Source: Nonomuraea corallina
Lineage (GTDB): Bacteria; Actinomycetota; Actinomycetes; Streptosporangiales; Streptosporangiaceae
Reading direction: 5' to 3'
Assembly: GCF_027620315.1 (NCBI RefSeq)
Contig: NZ_JAPNNL010000037.1
Coordinates: 1 to 46,754, forward strand
Length of the DNA: 46,754 bases
Shown here in pieces: positions 31,751-38,714 of this stretch; the stretch's first letter is position 1; every line of letters starts with the position of its first letter. The notes beneath the pieces were generated by a model. The model ran no database searches. It had not been told where the DNA came from and was given only the letters and a program-made list of their open reading frames with translations. Both the position numbers and the translations under genes were made by a program.

Positions 31751-32692
31751 ATGTTCCCAGCGGCGACGACCCGGAGGGTGGGGGCGGCGGTGTCAGCACA
31801 GGCGAAGGCCGAGCAGTACGACCGGCTCGGCGACTATCTGACCAGGATCGGCGGCACCCCGCTGCTGAACGCCGAGCAGGAGGTGGAGCTGGCGCGGCGG
31901 ATGCGGGCGGGCGCGCACGCCGCCCGCCTGGCCGCCGCGTACGGCCCCGACCCCGAGCTGACGGCCCTGATCGCCGACGGCGACGCGGCCAGGGACCACC
32001 TGATCCGCGCCAACCTGCGGCTGGTCGTCGCCGTCGCCAAACGGTACGCCCACCGCGGCATGTCGCTGGCCGACGTCATCCAGGACGGCAACCTGGGCCT
32101 GATCCGCGCCGTCGAGCGCTACGACCCGTCCAGGGGTTACCGGCTCTCCACCATCGCCGCCTGGTGGATCCGCAAGGCCATCCAGCAGGGGATCGAGCAC
32201 GCCCACACGGTGCGCCTGCCCATCGGCCTGCAGGACCGCCTGATAGCCGTCACCCGGGCCGAGATCGAGGCCACCCACCTGCTCGGCCGCGCGCCCACCG
32301 AGGCCGAGGTCGCGGCCAGGGTCGGCGTGGAGAGCGCCAAACTGGCGGTGCTGCGCCGCACCCCGCAGGACTGCGTCAGCCTCGACCTGATCGTCCAGGA
32401 CGGCCAGCACGCGATGACGCTCGGCGACATGATCGAGGACCCCGAGAGCGCGCTGGCCGAGCGGGAGGTCGAGCGCGCGGAGCTGAGGCGGGTGCTGGCC
32501 GGCCTGGTCGCGCGGCTCGCGCCGCGCCAGGCGCTGATCCTCAGGCTGCGGTACGGGCTCGACGGGTACGAGCCGCACACGCCCCGCCAGATCGCCGACA
32601 AGATGGGGCTCACCGCCCACTGGGTGCGCCAGCTGGAGAAGGACGCGCTGACCAAGCTGCGCCGCTCCCTGCGGCACGCCTGGCTCCGCTGA
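31751..32692 (+). CDS. Group 2 (primary-like) RNA polymerase sigma factor
   Basis: A 313-residue sigma-70 family factor with regions 1.2 to 4. Region 1.2 is DRLGDYLTRIGGTPLLNAEQEVELARRM. Region 2 is LIRANLRLVVAVAKRYAHRGMSLADVIQDGNLGLIRAVERYDPSRGYRLSTIAAWWIRKAIQQGI. Region 3 is LLGRAPTEAEVAARVGV. Region 4 is LAPRQALILRLRYGL...HTPRQIADKMGLTAHWVRQLEKDALTKLR. It lacks the long region 1.1 of the housekeeping factor, so it is an HrdA/C/D- or SigB-like alternative. ATG 31751 follows AAGGG; a GTG at 31790 with GGAGGGTG upstream is a real alternative. A box pair upstream suggests hypoxic induction. Confidence 0.92.
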   Translation: MFPAATTRRVGAAVSAQAKAEQYDRLGDYLTRIGGTPLLNAEQEVELARRMRAGAHAARLAAAYGPDPELTALIADGDAARDHLIRANLRLVVAVAKRYAHRGMSLADVIQDGNLGLIRAVERYDPSRGYRLSTIAAWWIRKAIQQGIEHAHTVRLPIGLQDRLIAVTRAEIEATHLLGRAPTEAEVAARVGVESAKLAVLRRTPQDCVSLDLIVQDGQHAMTLGDMIEDPESALAEREVERAELRRVLAGLVARLAPRQALILRLRYGLDGYEPHTPRQIADKMGLTAHWVRQLEKDALTKLRRSLRHAWLR

Positions 32693-32710
32693 CCCCCGGG
32701 CCCGGGGGTC
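32691..32710. terminator. Perfect 20-bp palindrome between convergent genes
   Basis: GACCCCCGGG followed directly by CCCGGGGGTC. It overlaps the stop codons of the sigma factor gene (plus) and of the small membrane ORF (minus). It is a probable bidirectional terminator stem, although no U-tract follows. Confidence 0.6.
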
Positions 32711-32837
32711 AGGCCTCCTCGTCGGCCCTCTGGAACTGGATCGTCCAGTCGGCGGCCGGCGCGCCCATCGCGCCGAGCACCGTCACGACCGGGGCGAAGA
32801 CCAGCGCCACCACGCCGACCGTCACCGGCACCTGCAT
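32709..32837 (-). CDS. Small single-pass membrane protein (hypothetical)
   Basis: 42 codons starting at ATG 32837 with GGGCGGGA about 6 nt upstream. One hydrophobic helix (VPVTVGVVALVFAPVVTVLGAMG) is followed by a short charged tail (QFQRADEEA). Third-position GC is high, as in true genes here. The frame is open upstream to 33032, but that part is Arg/Pro-rich and resembles non-coding translation. It could be an intact small protein or the tail of a decayed membrane gene. No family recognised. Confidence 0.4.
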   Translation of the reverse strand: MQVPVTVGVVALVFAPVVTVLGAMGAPAADWTIQFQRADEEA

Positions 32838-33017
32838 GAAGAATCCCGCCCTGTCGGACAGCGGGAGGTAGATCGGAGCGCCCGGACCCGCACGGCGGTC
32901 AGGGCCGCGGCGGCGCGGGTGGCGGGAGGCCGACGGTCCGCCGGGGGCCGCCGCGGCTACGGCGCGATCGGCCGGCGCAGGCGCGAAAAGCGGGTGCGGT
33001 CCGCCGGGGGAGCCCGC

Positions 33018-33023
33018 TAATCT
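33018..33023 (+). promoter_or_regulatory. -10 hexamer giving a leaderless leader-peptide mRNA
   Basis: TAATCT lies 7 nt before the ATG at 33031, the spacing expected when transcription starts at the A of ATG. No ribosome site precedes that ATG. The -35 is weak. Confidence 0.45.
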
Positions 33024-33030
33024 GCGCGGC

Positions 33031-33054
33031 ATGCGTACCGCTCCGATCGTGTAG
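33031..33054 (+). CDS. Seven-codon leader peptide MRTAPIV
   Basis: ATG CGT ACC GCT CCG ATC GTG TAG, probably read from a leaderless transcript. Codons 3 to the stop form the 5' arm of a hairpin whose 3' arm holds the Shine-Dalgarno of the downstream MFS exporter. A ribosome held on the final Pro-Ile-Val codons would free that site. This is the layout of drug-inducible translational attenuators (erm, cat, cmlA). The inducer is unknown. Too short for homology; the call rests on layout. Confidence 0.6.
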   Translation: MRTAPIV

Positions 33055-33105
33055 CGCCCAGGACGAGGTCTCAGCCGCCTTCCGTCCCCACGCGCTAACG
33101 GAGCG
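33039..33105 (+). promoter_or_regulatory. Translational attenuator hairpin hiding the exporter ribosome site
   Basis: CGCTCCG (33039-33045) pairs with CGGAGCG (33099-33105), and TAGCGC (33052-33057) pairs with GCGCTA (33092-33097). Together they form a 7+6 bp stem with a small internal loop. The 3' arm contains ACGGAG, the exporter's Shine-Dalgarno, 9 nt before ATG 33113. The 5' arm lies within the leader ORF. Confidence 0.65.
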
Positions 33106-33112
33106 TCACCAT

Positions 33113-34312
33113 ATGAACACCGCCCTGCGGCGGAACAAGGACTTCGCCCTGCTCCTGTCCGGCCGGCTCGTCTCCAGCGCCGGCGACCACATCCAGGACT
33201 TCGCCTTCCTGCTCCTCGTGCTGGCCATGACCGGGTCGGCCGCGCAGAGCGGGCTCGTGCTCGGCGTCAACACCGCCGCCTATCTGCTCGTCGGGCTCGC
33301 CGCCGGGGCGCTGGCGGACCGCTGGGACCGCCGCCGCGCCATGATCTGGTGCGAGCTCGGCCGCGCCGCACTCGCCGCGAGCGTCGCGATCGCGCTCTGC
33401 CTGGACCGGCTCACCCTGCCCCACCTGTACGCGGTCGCGGCCCTGGCCGGGGTGCTGCACGCGCTCTTCGAGTCCGCCGCCACGGCCGCGCTGCCCGCCG
33501 TCGTCGGCCCCGGTCAGCTCGCCCGGGCTCTCGGCGTCACCCAGGGGACGCTCAACACCTTGCGGGTCGGCGGCGCCACCCTGGCCGCGGCCGTCCACGG
33601 GCTGGGCAGGACGGTGCCGTTCGCGGTGAACGCCCTCTCGTTCGTCGCCTCGGCCGCGGCCCTGTGCCTCATCCGGGGGTCCTTCCAGCAGACGGACGGT
33701 CCACCGGCGCCCGGCCGTCTCGCCGCGGACATCCGCCACGGGCTGGGCTGGCTGTGGCGGCAGCCGGTCATCCGGGTGTTCGGCCTGCTCCAGGCCGGCG
33801 ACATGCTCCGGTACGGGGCCGGCTACCTGGTCATCGTCACCCTGGCGCAGGGGGTGGGCGCGTCCCCCCGGCAGATCGGGCTGATCTTCAGCGCGGCCGC
33901 CGCCGGGTCGCTGCTCGGCTCGCTCCTCGCCGGCAGGCTCGCCGAGCGGTTCCCGATCGGCCGCATCGCCGTGGCCATGCTGTGGGTGGAGGCGCTCGTG
34001 TTCCCCCTGTACGCCGCGGCGCCCGACGCCCTGTCCCTGGGCCTGGTGGCCTTCGCCGAATCGGTGCTGCCGCCCGTCTATTCGGTGGCCATGACCAGCC
34101 ACCGCCTCGCCATCACCCCCGACCACCTGCGCGGCCGCACCTCGGCCGCGGTGGACACGCTCACCATGGGCGCCCTGTCGGCGGGGACGATGGCGGGCGG
34201 AGCCATGATCGCCGCCTGGGGGGCCAGGCCCGCGACCCTCGTCCTGGCGGGCTGGCTCCTCCTGCTCGCCGTCACCGCCACCATCGCCCGCCCCGCCCGG
34301 CGAGCCCGCTGA
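33113..34312 (+). CDS. MFS drug exporter (Mef/EntS-like)
   Basis: A 399-residue, 12-helix major facilitator. LLLSGRLVSSAGDHIQDFAFLLLVLAMTGSAAQSGLVLGVNTAAYLLVGLAAGALADRWDRRRAMI is typical of the MFS_3 group that includes macrolide (Mef) and enterobactin (EntS) exporters. RMTSHR-type and GRTSAAVDTLTMGALSAGTMAGG segments occur in the second half. It would pump a small hydrophobic compound out of the cell. Expression seems governed by a leader-peptide attenuator (33031-33105), pointing to induction by a ribosome-targeting drug. The substrate is unproven. Confidence 0.9.
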   Translation: MNTALRRNKDFALLLSGRLVSSAGDHIQDFAFLLLVLAMTGSAAQSGLVLGVNTAAYLLVGLAAGALADRWDRRRAMIWCELGRAALAASVAIALCLDRLTLPHLYAVAALAGVLHALFESAATAALPAVVGPGQLARALGVTQGTLNTLRVGGATLAAAVHGLGRTVPFAVNALSFVASAAALCLIRGSFQQTDGPPAPGRLAADIRHGLGWLWRQPVIRVFGLLQAGDMLRYGAGYLVIVTLAQGVGASPRQIGLIFSAAAAGSLLGSLLAGRLAERFPIGRIAVAMLWVEALVFPLYAAAPDALSLGLVAFAESVLPPVYSVAMTSHRLAITPDHLRGRTSAAVDTLTMGALSAGTMAGGAMIAAWGARPATLVLAGWLLLLAVTATIARPARRAR

Positions 34313-34351
34313 CCGTCGGAGGAGAACCCGAAGGCGCCCGGCCCCCGAGGC

Positions 34352-34825
34352 TTACCGCCCGGCGGGCTTCCTGACGGCTGCCGGAGCCTGAGCGTGGCGG
34401 GGCGCCGGGGCGCGGTGGCCGACGTAGGTGGCCAGCAGGAGCAGGAGCGCCGCCTGCGCCAGCATCCCCGGAGCCAGCGGCGGGGTGTCGCCGACCGACT
34501 TGGTGAACGCCTGCCACCACTGCCCGATCGCCGACACCCCGTCGAGCGCCCCCGAGAAGGTCCCCACCGTCATGTTGGCCGACACGTGCGCGAACACGCC
34601 GAAGGCCGAGGCCGCCAGCACCACGGCGGCGATCGCCCGTACCACGCCGGAGACCCGGTTGAGCAGCAGCAGGAGCACGCCGACGGCGAGCAGTCCCAGC
34701 GCCGCCCACGGCACCAGCTGCGTGGCGCTGCGCCAGTGGCGCTCGACGGCCAGCTCGAAACCCGCGCCGAGGACGGCGATGACGGTCAGCGCGGCCAATG
34801 CGCGCCGGATGAGCGTCGCGTTCAC
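34352..34825 (-). CDS. Hypothetical four-helix membrane protein
   Basis: A 157-residue protein with hydrophobic segments ALAALTVIAVLGAGFELAV, WAALGLLAVGVLLLLLN, VRAIAAVVLAASAFGVFAHVSANM, and MLAQAALLLLLATYVGH. The loop TVGTFSGALDGVSAIGQWWQAFTKSVGDTPPLAPG is probably outside. It ends in a Pro/Arg tail. GTG 34825 overlaps the stop of a 22-codon upstream ORF (GTGA), so it is translated by coupling. No family is recognised with certainty. It is divergent from the two-component scar at 35092. Confidence 0.7.
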   Translation of the reverse strand: MNATLIRRALAALTVIAVLGAGFELAVERHWRSATQLVPWAALGLLAVGVLLLLLNRVSGVVRAIAAVVLAASAFGVFAHVSANMTVGTFSGALDGVSAIGQWWQAFTKSVGDTPPLAPGMLAQAALLLLLATYVGHRAPAPRHAQAPAAVRKPAGR

Positions 34826-34890
34826 CGCGCGCCCACCGGCGTTCGGACCCGGCGAGCGTCCGCCGCGGTGGCCATGAGGGGCACGTTCAT
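34822..34890 (-). CDS. Small upstream ORF, 22 aa, coupled to membrane gene
   Basis: ATG 34890 with AAGGAGA about 10 nt upstream. It encodes MNVPLMATAADARRVRTPVG plus two residues and ends in a TGA that overlaps the GTG start of the membrane protein. The only good ribosome site in the region belongs to this ORF, so the membrane gene probably depends on its translation. It may be regulatory rather than a functional peptide. Confidence 0.45.
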   Translation of the reverse strand: MNVPLMATAADARRVRTPVGAR

Positions 34891-34958
34891 TCTCACCGTT
34901 CTCCTTGTGAACTGTCTGTCCGCGTCCGTGACTTGACACCCATGGTGGCCCGGGAGCC

Positions 34959-34999
34959 TGAAGATGATCTCTGGGAAACATGAAGAGCATCTGAGAAAA
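34959..34999. promoter_or_regulatory. Direct repeats 22 bp apart (response-regulator-like site)
   Basis: TGAAGATGATCTCTGGGAAA (34959-34978) and TGAAGAGCATCTGAGAAAA (34981-34999) are imperfect direct repeats two helical turns apart, in an AT-richer gap. They lie between the membrane gene and the broken OmpR-type regulator gene, and would suit an OmpR-family regulator. The rest of 34891-35091 shows nothing else. Confidence 0.4.
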
Positions 35000-35091
35000 C
35001 GGAGAAAGGGGACCTGTTCGGCGGTTCCCTCGCGGATGACTCCGGGAGCGCCTTAACGAGGGCGCAACATCACGAACGGTAGGAACGGCGC

Positions 35092-35374
35092 ATGCGAGTG
35101 CTCGTGGCTGAGGATGAGAAGGCGGCTGTCCGGCGGCGCGCTGACGGTGCGCAACACCGGCCCGGAGGTGCCCGCCGAACGCGTGGGTGAGCTGTTCGAG
35201 CCGTTCCGCCGCCTGAGTCCCCGCACCCGTTCCGACGGCGGCGCCGGGCTGGGCCTGTCGGTCGTGGCGGCGATCGCCCGCGCCCACGACGCCACTGTCC
35301 TGGCGCGGCCGAACCCGGGCGGCGGCCTGGAGGTGACGGTCCGCTTCGCCGGCTGGTCCTATGAGCGCCCGCGG
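35092..35374 (+). pseudogene. Deletion scar: response regulator start joined to histidine kinase end
   Basis: It starts with ATG and MRVLVAEDEKA, the first residues of an OmpR-type receiver domain. After about 12 codons the sequence jumps, in another frame, to the last part of a HATPase: LTVRNTGPEVPAERVGELFEPFRRLSPRTRSDGGAGLGLSVVAAIARAHDATVLARPNPGGGLEVTV. The regulator frame then meets a stop at about 35190. One internal deletion through an adjacent regulator-kinase pair explains this. No working product is expected. Confidence 0.8.
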
Positions 35375-35456
35375 CGTCGCCCCGAGCGGCCCAGCACGGC
35401 CTCCCCGGCCTCCCCGGCTCCCCGGCCTCCTCGGTCCCTTGGACGAGAGCGCGGAC

Positions 35457-36320
35457 CTAGGCGTCCCGCGGCTCCTTCAGGGGCTCCTTCAGGAAGGACA
35501 GGATGGCCGCGGCGACCTCGTCCGGATACTGGGCGTGCGGGTAATGGCCGGCGCCCTCGATCATCACCACCCGTCCGACCCCCGAGGGCATCGCGGCGAC
35601 GACGCCCTCGGCCTCGGCGCGGGGGTCGTTCCAGTCGGGATCGGCCGTGCCCATCACGACCAGCGTGGGGCGGCGCAGGCGGCCCAGGTGGTCGCCGGCG
35701 TCGGTGGGCGCGGCCAGGCCCATCCTGGCCAGCACCGCCATCCGGCCCGGCCTGCTCAGGTCGCCCGCCAGGCGGTCCAGGTAGGCGGCGAAGTCGGCGG
35801 GCTTGCGGCCCGGGAAGGCGTGGTCCAGGTAGCGCTTCCACAGGCCCACGTTGCGCAGCATCCCGGTGGCCATGAGCAGCGTCATGCCCTTGCGGTAGGC
35901 GGGGTTGCGCAGCAGGCCGCCCAGGTCGGGCTTCTGCGCGCGGGTGAACGGGGCGATCTCCACCACGGCCGACACCAGCTCGGGCTCGCGCGCGGCGGCG
36001 ATCGTGGCGGCTCCGCCGGAGAAGGAGTGGCCGACGATCACGGCGGGCCCGCCCAGGTGGCGGGTCAGGGCCACGAGGTCGCGCGCGGTGTCGGCGCGCG
36101 TGTACGAGGCCCAGCCGGTCGAGGAGTCGCCGTGGCCGCGCAGGTCCGTGACCGCCACCCGGTAGCCGGCGGCGGTGAGCCGCGGCGCCAGGAACCGGTA
36201 GGCGGCCCGGTCGTTCCCCATCCCGGGGGCAAGCACGACGAGCGGGCCTTCCCCGGTCACCTCGTAGGCGAGCCGACCGCCCTCGGATTCCAGCATGTCC
36301 ACCTTGATGTTACGACTCAT
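35457..36320 (-). CDS. Alpha/beta hydrolase
   Basis: A 287-residue alpha/beta hydrolase. The oxyanion region is VVLAPGMGNDRAAYRFLAPRL, the nucleophile elbow GHSFSGG, the acid probably in VVMGTADPDWNDP, and the catalytic His in EGAGHYPHAQYPDEVAAAILSFL. The cap is of the haloperoxidase/esterase type. ATG 36320 or 36326 both fit; the promoter (TTGACG, 17 nt, TAGCTT) would place the transcript start almost at the ATG, so it may be leaderless. A palindromic operator lies just upstream. Substrate unknown. Confidence 0.88.
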   Translation of the reverse strand: MSRNIKVDMLESEGGRLAYEVTGEGPLVVLAPGMGNDRAAYRFLAPRLTAAGYRVAVTDLRGHGDSSTGWASYTRADTARDLVALTRHLGGPAVIVGHSFSGGAATIAAAREPELVSAVVEIAPFTRAQKPDLGGLLRNPAYRKGMTLLMATGMLRNVGLWKRYLDHAFPGRKPADFAAYLDRLAGDLSRPGRMAVLARMGLAAPTDAGDHLGRLRRPTLVVMGTADPDWNDPRAEAEGVVAAMPSGVGRVVMIEGAGHYPHAQYPDEVAAAILSFLKEPLKEPRDA

Positions 36321-36329
36321 AGCCATAAA

Positions 36330-36344
36330 GCTAATATGATTAGC
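36330..36344 (-). promoter_or_regulatory. Palindromic operator GCTAAT-N3-ATTAGC
   Basis: GCTAATATGATTAGC is a 15-bp dyad, strikingly AT-rich for this genome. It sits 3 nt upstream of the ATG at 36326 and overlaps the presumed -10 of the alpha/beta hydrolase gene. It is a typical TetR or MarR repressor site; the repressor is not adjacent. Confidence 0.6.
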
Positions 36345-36418
36345 CAATAGCGTCAAGAGGCCCGACAGGTAGGACGGTGTCCCGTTCACGGTCGCCCGGC
36401 CCGGCGTAGGCTACGTCC

Positions 36419-36982
36419 ATGTCGCGGCTGGCGATGGCGGACGAGCTGCTGATCCTGGCCCTGTGCGCGTCCGCCGACGGCTGGACCATCGGCCAGGGCG
36501 GCAGGGTCAGGATCCCGCCGTACCTCGACCTCGGGCTGGCGGCCGCCGAGCTCGCCGGTCACGGCCCCCGGCCCGGCCTGCCGCAGCAGATCATCGGCGT
36601 CGCGGCGGGCCGCCCCCACCTGCGGCGCATCGCGGCGCTGCGCGAGCAGGGGCGGGTCGTCGTCCGCGAGCTGCCGCCACGCGGCCTGTTCCAGTGCCGC
36701 ACGGTGACGCGGCTGTCCACGCCCGAGTACGGAGCCGAGTACGCGATCATGGACAGGCTGATCGCCGCGCTGCGCGGCCTGCCCGCCGACGACGACACGA
36801 TCGGCCTGCTGGCCGTCATGCGGGCCTGCGACCTGCACCGCCAGTGGTTCCGCGACCTGCCCAGGCGCGAGCGGGCCCGCCGGATCGACCGGCTCACCAG
36901 GGACCACTGGCTGCGGGTCGCCGTCGAGTCGGCCATCGCCGCCGACCTCGCCTGGCCCGCCGCCGCCAACGGCACCCTGTAG
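36419..36982 (+). CDS. GPP34 (GOLPH3/VPS74-like) family protein
   Basis: A 187-residue helical protein. MADELLILALCASADGWTIGQGGRVRIPPYLDLGLAAAELA at the N-terminus, YGAEYAIMDRLIAALRG in the middle and RRIDRLTRDHWLRVAVESAIAADLAW at the end match the bacterial GPP34 pattern. Eukaryotic relatives bind phosphoinositides; the actinobacterial role is unknown. TAGGCT lies 7 nt before ATG, so it is probably a leaderless transcript. It stands alone, divergent from the hydrolase and convergent with the SMP-30 gene. Confidence 0.6.
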   Translation: MSRLAMADELLILALCASADGWTIGQGGRVRIPPYLDLGLAAAELAGHGPRPGLPQQIIGVAAGRPHLRRIAALREQGRVVVRELPPRGLFQCRTVTRLSTPEYGAEYAIMDRLIAALRGLPADDDTIGLLAVMRACDLHRQWFRDLPRRERARRIDRLTRDHWLRVAVESAIAADLAWPAAANGTL

Positions 36983-37025
36983 CACCGCCGGGCGAGTGGC
37001 AGCGCTACCGGTAGGTGTTCTCCGG

Positions 37026-37922
37026 TCAGTGCCCCGGCCAGCCCGCGCGCGGGGCCGGGGCGTCCATGGCCAGGACCTGGCCGGTACGCGGGCCGCCGAA
37101 GGGGTCGAACGGGTTCCACTCGGCGGCCACGACGAACAGCGTCCGCCCGTCCGCTCCGCCCAGCATGCACGCGAACGCGCCCCGGTCCAGCTCCACCCGC
37201 TCCAGCACCTCGCCGCCCTCGCGCACCCGCGCCACGTCGCGCTCGCCCACCGAGGTCCACACCGCGCCCTCGGAGTCCATGCTGATGCCGTCGGGGCCCA
37301 GCCCGTCCGCCCAGGTACGGCGGTTCGACAGGCTGCCGTCGGGCGCGATGTCGAACGCCGTGAGCGTCCCGGCGAACGACTCGGCGATGATCAGCGTGCG
37401 GTTGTCGGGCGAGACGACCATGCCGTTGGGGAACGCGATCCCGTCGGCCACCTGCCGCGCCCGCCCGTCGGGCGTGATCAGCGCGATGTACCCGGGCACG
37501 AAGTCCGGCCGCTCGTGCAGCGGCGTGTCCATGCCGTCGGCCATGGCCTTCTCCAGGAAGGGCAGGAAGTCGAAGTCGGCGCCGTTGACGTAGACGTTGC
37601 CGCGGCCGTCGACCACGATCTCGTTGAAGCCCGAGGGCAGGCCGCTCAGGTCGGCGTGCGGGACGAGCGAGCCGTCGGGCTCCAGGCGCAGCAGCCGGCC
37701 CCGGTCGGTGTTCTTGGGCACGATGAGCATGCGGCCGTCGGGCAGCCAGTCGATCGAGTGGGCGCCGACCTCCGGTTCCGAGAACACGACCTCGGCGCGC
37801 CCGTCCGGGTCCAGGGCGATCACCTCGTCGTCGCCCCAGTTGCAGAACCACAGCCGCCCGTCGTGCCAGCGCGGCGACTCGCCGATGCCCAGACCGTCCA
37901 GCAGAACGCGGGGTGTCGTCAT
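37026..37922 (-). CDS. SMP-30/gluconolactonase/LRE family protein
   Basis: A 298-residue six-bladed beta-propeller. The metal-site segments are GESPRWHDGRLWFCNWGDDEV near the N-terminus, GFNEIVVDGRGNVYVNGADFDF in the middle, FPNGMVVSPDNRTLIIAESFAGTLTAFDI and GPDGISMDSEGAVWTSVG. Members hydrolyse sugar lactones or organophosphate-like esters using Ca2+ or Zn2+. ATG 37922 is chosen, with GGAAGGA upstream. Between 37923 and 38127 only a 26-codon ORF (38015-38095, minus) of doubtful meaning is seen. Confidence 0.9.
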   Translation of the reverse strand: MTTPRVLLDGLGIGESPRWHDGRLWFCNWGDDEVIALDPDGRAEVVFSEPEVGAHSIDWLPDGRMLIVPKNTDRGRLLRLEPDGSLVPHADLSGLPSGFNEIVVDGRGNVYVNGADFDFLPFLEKAMADGMDTPLHERPDFVPGYIALITPDGRARQVADGIAFPNGMVVSPDNRTLIIAESFAGTLTAFDIAPDGSLSNRRTWADGLGPDGISMDSEGAVWTSVGERDVARVREGGEVLERVELDRGAFACMLGGADGRTLFVVAAEWNPFDPFGGPRTGQVLAMDAPAPRAGWPGH

Positions 37923-38127
37923 GTCCGTCCTTCCGTCGTACGTCTCTTCCACCCCTACACGAACGGCCCCCACCCGAATCGACACCCACGCCGATCACGT
38001 TCTCGCGGGAGCGCTCAGCCCAACCGCCAGGCGACCTTGTCGTGGAGGATCGGTGTCACGCCCGGGAAGGACGACCCGCGCCGGTCGAGGGCCATCGCCG
38101 CCCCGCGTGCAGGCCCCCGCCGGGTGA

Positions 38128-38598
38128 TCAGGCGAACCGCAGCCGCATGGCCGGGTCAGGGGTGCGTACGAAGCCCAGCGAGCTGTAGAGCGGCTCGCCC
38201 TCGGCGGAGGTGCGCAGGTCGACGGTGGCGACGCCGTGCTCCCGATACCACTCGACCAGGGCGGTGACGCAGGCCCGGGAGTAGCCGCGCCGCCGGTGCT
38301 CCGGGTGGGTGGCGACGTTGAACACGTAGCCGACCATGCCCTTCCGGTTGCCCGGCCCGCCGAGCCGCTCCTCGACCGTGCCGGTCGCGCACGCGGCCAG
38401 CCCGCCGCCTGGCGCGTCCACGACGAAGGCGAGCAGCCGCGGCTCCGGCTCGTCCAGCCGCGCCCGCAGCCGCTCCTCGGCGGTCTCGCGCCAGCCGTCG
38501 TCCGGCGGTGCGCTGCCGCTCATGCTCGCCAGCAGCACCTCTCGCAGCCGTACCAGCTCGGCGGCGTCCGCCGCCGTCGCCCTGCGCGCCCCGATCAT
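38128..38598 (-). CDS. GNAT family N-acetyltransferase
   Basis: A 156-residue GNAT domain. The acetyl-CoA pyrophosphate loop is HPEHRRRGYSRACVTALVEWYREHG, preceded by the beta-4 strand GMVGYVFNVATHP and followed by VDLRTSAEGEPLYSSLGFVRT. The N-terminus ARRATAADAAELVRLREVLL is typical. The acceptor substrate is unknown. TAGCGT 7 nt before the ATG suggests a leaderless message. It is not in an operon with the ABC genes, which begin their 3' end 116 nt upstream. Confidence 0.9.
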   Translation of the reverse strand: MIGARRATAADAAELVRLREVLLASMSGSAPPDDGWRETAEERLRARLDEPEPRLLAFVVDAPGGGLAACATGTVEERLGGPGNRKGMVGYVFNVATHPEHRRRGYSRACVTALVEWYREHGVATVDLRTSAEGEPLYSSLGFVRTPDPAMRLRFA

Positions 38599-38714
38599 CC
38601 GCCCGACGCTAGCGACGCGCTCCGCGACCGGCAACCGGATTTCCCCACTGCCGATCATCCAGGGCGAGACCCTCCAGAGGCTCTGCGAACGAACGCGGCG
38701 CTCGGCGAGGCGGT

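Noticed and set aside
33031..33054. MRTAPIV as a second microcin C-type heptapeptide (MccA is MRTGNAN)
   Set aside because: Shares only length and MRT; no Asn at the end and no E1 enzyme nearby. The attenuator layout explains it better.
34352..35287. 311-codon form of the small membrane protein
   Set aside because: The N-terminal half reads through the intergenic repeats and the two-component scar with non-protein-like composition; the coupled GTG at 34825 fits better.
38015..38095. 26-codon minus-strand ORF between SMP-30 and GNAT genes
   Set aside because: Plausible codon use but no ribosome site or homology; may be the tail of a lost gene, too short to call.
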